A stretch of DNA of 15,151 nt, taken from positions 1-15,151 of the forward strand of contig JAKBQK010000174.1 in assembly GCA_021835265.1 (NCBI GenBank), read 5' to 3'. The position numbers and the translations under genes were made by a program. Numbering within the stretch: the first letter of the stretch is position 1; every line of letters starts with the position of its first letter. The DNA is from Thermoplasmata archaeon (lineage in GTDB: Archaea; Thermoplasmatota; Thermoplasmata; Thermoplasmatales; Thermoplasmataceae). Positions 13,763 to 15,151 of this stretch are shown piece by piece. A model generated the notes under the pieces. That model was not told the origin of the DNA, did not search any database, and worked only from the letters and a program-made list of their open reading frames with translations.

Positions 13763-14030
13763 TAATTTTTTTACCTATTAATGCAACAAATTCGGAAAAA
13801 AGATAGTGCAATATCAGCGGACCTATAGAAATAGCCACTCGGTAAGCATTGCACTAATTGCATTGCACTAATTCATAGCAAGCCATTCATTGCACTATCT
13901 ATCAGTGCAATAGTGCAATATGCTTCACTAATTGCAGTGAAGTGAGGGTTTTCCATAGTAATAGCGGGTCTGCCACTAATTCACAGGGAAAAAATTGCAC
14001 TAATTCATTGCAGTGAATGCAATGCACTAT
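13758..14030. repeat. Cluster of ATTGCACTAATT repeats (iterons or operators)
   Basis: The motif ATTGCACTAATT occurs exactly at 13848-13859, 13862-13873 (14-base period) and 13994-14005. The shorter form ATTGCACTAT is at 13889-13898, and its reverse complement ATAGTGCAAT at 13803-13812 and 13910-13919. Variants are AGTGCAAT (13904-13911), TTCACTAATT (13758-13767 and 13924-13933), GCCACTAATT (13972-13981) and AATGCACTAT (14021-14030). ATTGCA-GTGAA-TGCAAT at 14007-14022 (approximately) is a further dyad. Such density in both orientations, upstream of a small HTH gene and in AT-rich DNA, is typical of plasmid iterons or of multi-site operators. Confidence 0.75.
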
Positions 14031-14375
14031 CTGTTTTTGCCCTTAATCATGTATGCATCATGGAAGTAAAATATGGAAATTCATGCTAAAAGTCCCACTA
14101 AGAATCAGTGAAAGACGTAAGACGTCATGGCATGTTGTCGCCTGAAATTTGATGTGAAGAGGAAAATGCCTGAAGTGGATGTATCCTGTATTGGTCTATC
14201 ACCCCAAATAGTTCATTCATCTGGTTCTATCAAGCAATTCTTATTTATTCAATCATTCTGGCAAAAATTTCTTTTTTTGTTTCATAAAAGCCGAGATGCT
14301 CAGATTCTGGAACTGTATATCACAGTGGGCATTCAACAAAATAAAATAGATGTGAATTCACAATACAAGACAGAA
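14031..14375. other. Stretch without a convincing gene
   Basis: A plus-strand frame 14127-14408 (93 codons, ATG) is open and not a shadow of a known gene except at its last 33 bases, where it runs into the end of the nuclease gene. Its protein has no motif, high Phe content and no ribosome site or TATA box at the right distance, so it is doubtful. A short direct repeat GACGT-AA-GACGT lies at 14114-14125 just before its ATG. Confidence 0.3.
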
Positions 14376-14900
14376 TTAGAAATCTTTCTTGAAGGGTCCT
14401 ATCCATGACTCATATTTGTTGCTTCTTATATCCTTGGGAGGATCTATTGACCTGCAAACGAAATACCTATCCTTTCCATTGATTCCAATATAGAATGTTT
14501 CTCTATCCATATTGTAGGATTTAACCTCTTCTGGAGTGAAAACTAAAGTTGCCGTGAACATTGTTATTCTGCCTTTTCCACCGGTTTTTAAAAAGGATGG
14601 GAAGTACACGGTAAGCACAATAAAATCGAGATTTTTGTCTATTTTGTCCAGCTTGTTGAACCATCCATGATAGTCTATATGGTATTTCTTGCGATCTGCT
14701 GGAGGTGTTTCATAACACCTGGAACTTTTCACTTGGAATGTTTTGACTTTTCTGCTTTCTAATTTGAGAAGTGCCACATCGTAATACTTCTGCTGCCTGC
14801 TTGCTGGGATTACGACGGAGTAATCATCTTTGTCAAAGCTGCTTGCGAGAGCATCAGCGAATTCGAATTCTGAATATTCCAGAGTGAAATCAGGCTTCAA
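14376..14900 (-). CDS. PD-(D/E)XK-like nuclease, 174 residues
   Basis: The N-terminal half fits a restriction-endonuclease-like fold: a helix with Glu11/Glu13 in YSEFEFADALASSF, a strand YSVVIPAS, then YYDVALLKL with Asp41, then KTFQVKSS with Gln56 and Lys58. The D-x14-QVK arrangement is the common D...QxK variant seen in Mrr-like and related nucleases. Later parts (HIDYHGWFNKLDKI, DFIVLTVYFP) complete the sheet; no other domain is visible. No methylase is nearby, so it is not an ordinary restriction-modification gene. The best start is TTG at 14900, since there is no in-frame ATG or GTG upstream before a stop; GAGGGAG lies about seven bases before it. A 54-aa ORF upstream overlaps this start by four bases. 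Confidence 0.65.
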   Translation of the reverse strand: MKPDFTLEYSEFEFADALASSFDKDDYSVVIPASRQQKYYDVALLKLESRKVKTFQVKSSRCYETPPADRKKYHIDYHGWFNKLDKIDKNLDFIVLTVYFPSFLKTGGKGRITMFTATLVFTPEEVKSYNMDRETFYIGINGKDRYFVCRSIDPPKDIRSNKYESWIGPFKKDF

Positions 14901-15061
14901 GGATATCTCCCTCTTTGTGATATCCGTCCCAGGTTGTAAAGATAATAATAAAGCTCTTTGCAGGTAGAGTAGTGCATGCTATGCTTAACAAATTGTTCAG
15001 GAGTTTGTAAAATCTCATTAGATCTCGGGCATTGCAGATTTATATTAGAGGCCATTAACAT
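14897..15061 (-). CDS. Small ORF coupled to the nuclease gene
   Basis: A 54-codon frame from ATG 15061 whose TGA overlaps the TTG start of the nuclease gene as TTGA (14897-14900), the typical form of translational coupling. The protein begins MLMASNINLQCPRSNE and contains Cys11, His26, His29 and Cys33 in QCPRSNEI...FVKHSMHYSTC, a spacing that could bind zinc but matches no standard finger. A second ATG at 15055 is better placed for the GAGG ribosome site at 15064-15067 (eight bases). A GAGGC/GCCTC inverted repeat overlaps both starts (about 15048-15067). It may be a regulator or inhibitor of the nuclease; this is inference. Confidence 0.45.
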   Translation of the reverse strand: MLMASNINLQCPRSNEILQTPEQFVKHSMHYSTCKELYYYLYNLGRISQRGRYP

Positions 15062-15103
15062 TGCCTCTTCTCTTGATGATCATGATGCTTTACTTTCGGC
15101 ATT

Positions 15104-15125
15104 CTTAATATACTCTTAATATACT
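15104..15125. repeat. Tandem 11-base repeat, promoter-like
   Basis: CTTAATATACT occurs twice without a gap. On the minus strand it reads AGTATATTAAG and includes TATATTAA, a possible TATA box about 40-60 bases before the small ORF starting at 15061 or 15055, so it may be a promoter or operator of the ORF-nuclease pair. Confidence 0.4.
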
Positions 15126-15151
15126 ATACTTGACATCTATTTTTACCTGTT

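Noticed and set aside
13794..14035. Repeat cluster considered as a CRISPR array.
   Set aside because: Repeats are about 10-12 bases, occur in both orientations and have irregular spacing, unlike 23-37 base direct repeats with even spacers.
14127..14408. Plus-strand frame of 93 codons.
   Set aside because: No ribosome site or suitable TATA box, no motif, and it runs into the convergent nuclease gene end; kept only as a note in the intergenic entry.
15022..15033. CTCGGGCATTG near the right end resembles the acceptor part of the att fragment (CTCGGGCGTTG).
   Set aside because: It is in the opposite orientation to the fragment at 377-396 and has no T-loop beside it; flanking att sites should be direct repeats, so this is probably chance.

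Overview
This AT-rich window looks archaeal, most likely from an acidophilic Thermoplasmata (Thermoplasmatales-type) genome or an element integrated in one. The evidence is TATA boxes centred about 25 bases upstream of several start codons (leaderless transcripts), GGTG/GGAGG ribosome sites only in front of internal operon genes, a tyrosine integrase with a C-terminal zinc ribbon, and a family-4-type uracil-DNA glycosylase. The taxon is inferred from style, not from a marker gene.

Layout. Positions 1-147 carry the start of a leftward gene cut by the window edge. At 377-396 lies a 20-base fragment that fits the 3' end of a tRNA gene on the minus strand, immediately before a tyrosine integrase (452-1672). 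This looks like the attachment site of an integrative element whose body lies to the right. Converging on the integrase is a leftward six-gene operon (5100 to 1868): uracil-DNA glycosylase, MazG-like protein, tandem SLATT membrane protein, ThsB-type TIR protein, an unrecognised 233-aa protein and a 40-aa zinc ribbon. The TIR plus membrane effector pair suggests a nucleotide-signalling, membrane-targeting antiviral system.

A second module starts at 5359. A CARF plus winged-helix regulator (minus strand) is divergent from a tightly overlapping rightward operon (6239-12638): Regnase/Zc3h12a-like NYN ribonuclease, CARF-only protein, COG1112/Upf1-like SF1 helicase, a novel 375-aa protein and a double-HKD phospholipase-D-type protein. 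The 85-base divergent region holds a TGTTTC-N8-GAAACA dyad midway between the two promoters. The helicase plus PLD pair resembles the Mokosh defence system; adding two CARF domains and an RNase suggests a ligand-controlled, RNA-directed variant that I do not recognise as described. No cas gene and no CRISPR array is visible in the window.

The right end (12639-15151) looks like element maintenance DNA: a long non-coding stretch, a leftward pair of small genes (helix-turn-helix protein and charged helical protein), a cluster of about ten ATTGCACTAATT-type repeats in both orientations upstream of them (iterons or operators), and a PD-(D/E)XK-like nuclease gene preceded by a coupled 54-aa ORF.

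Taken together this is a mobile-element-borne defence island with two separate candidate systems, one TIR/SLATT-based and one CARF/NYN/helicase/PLD-based.
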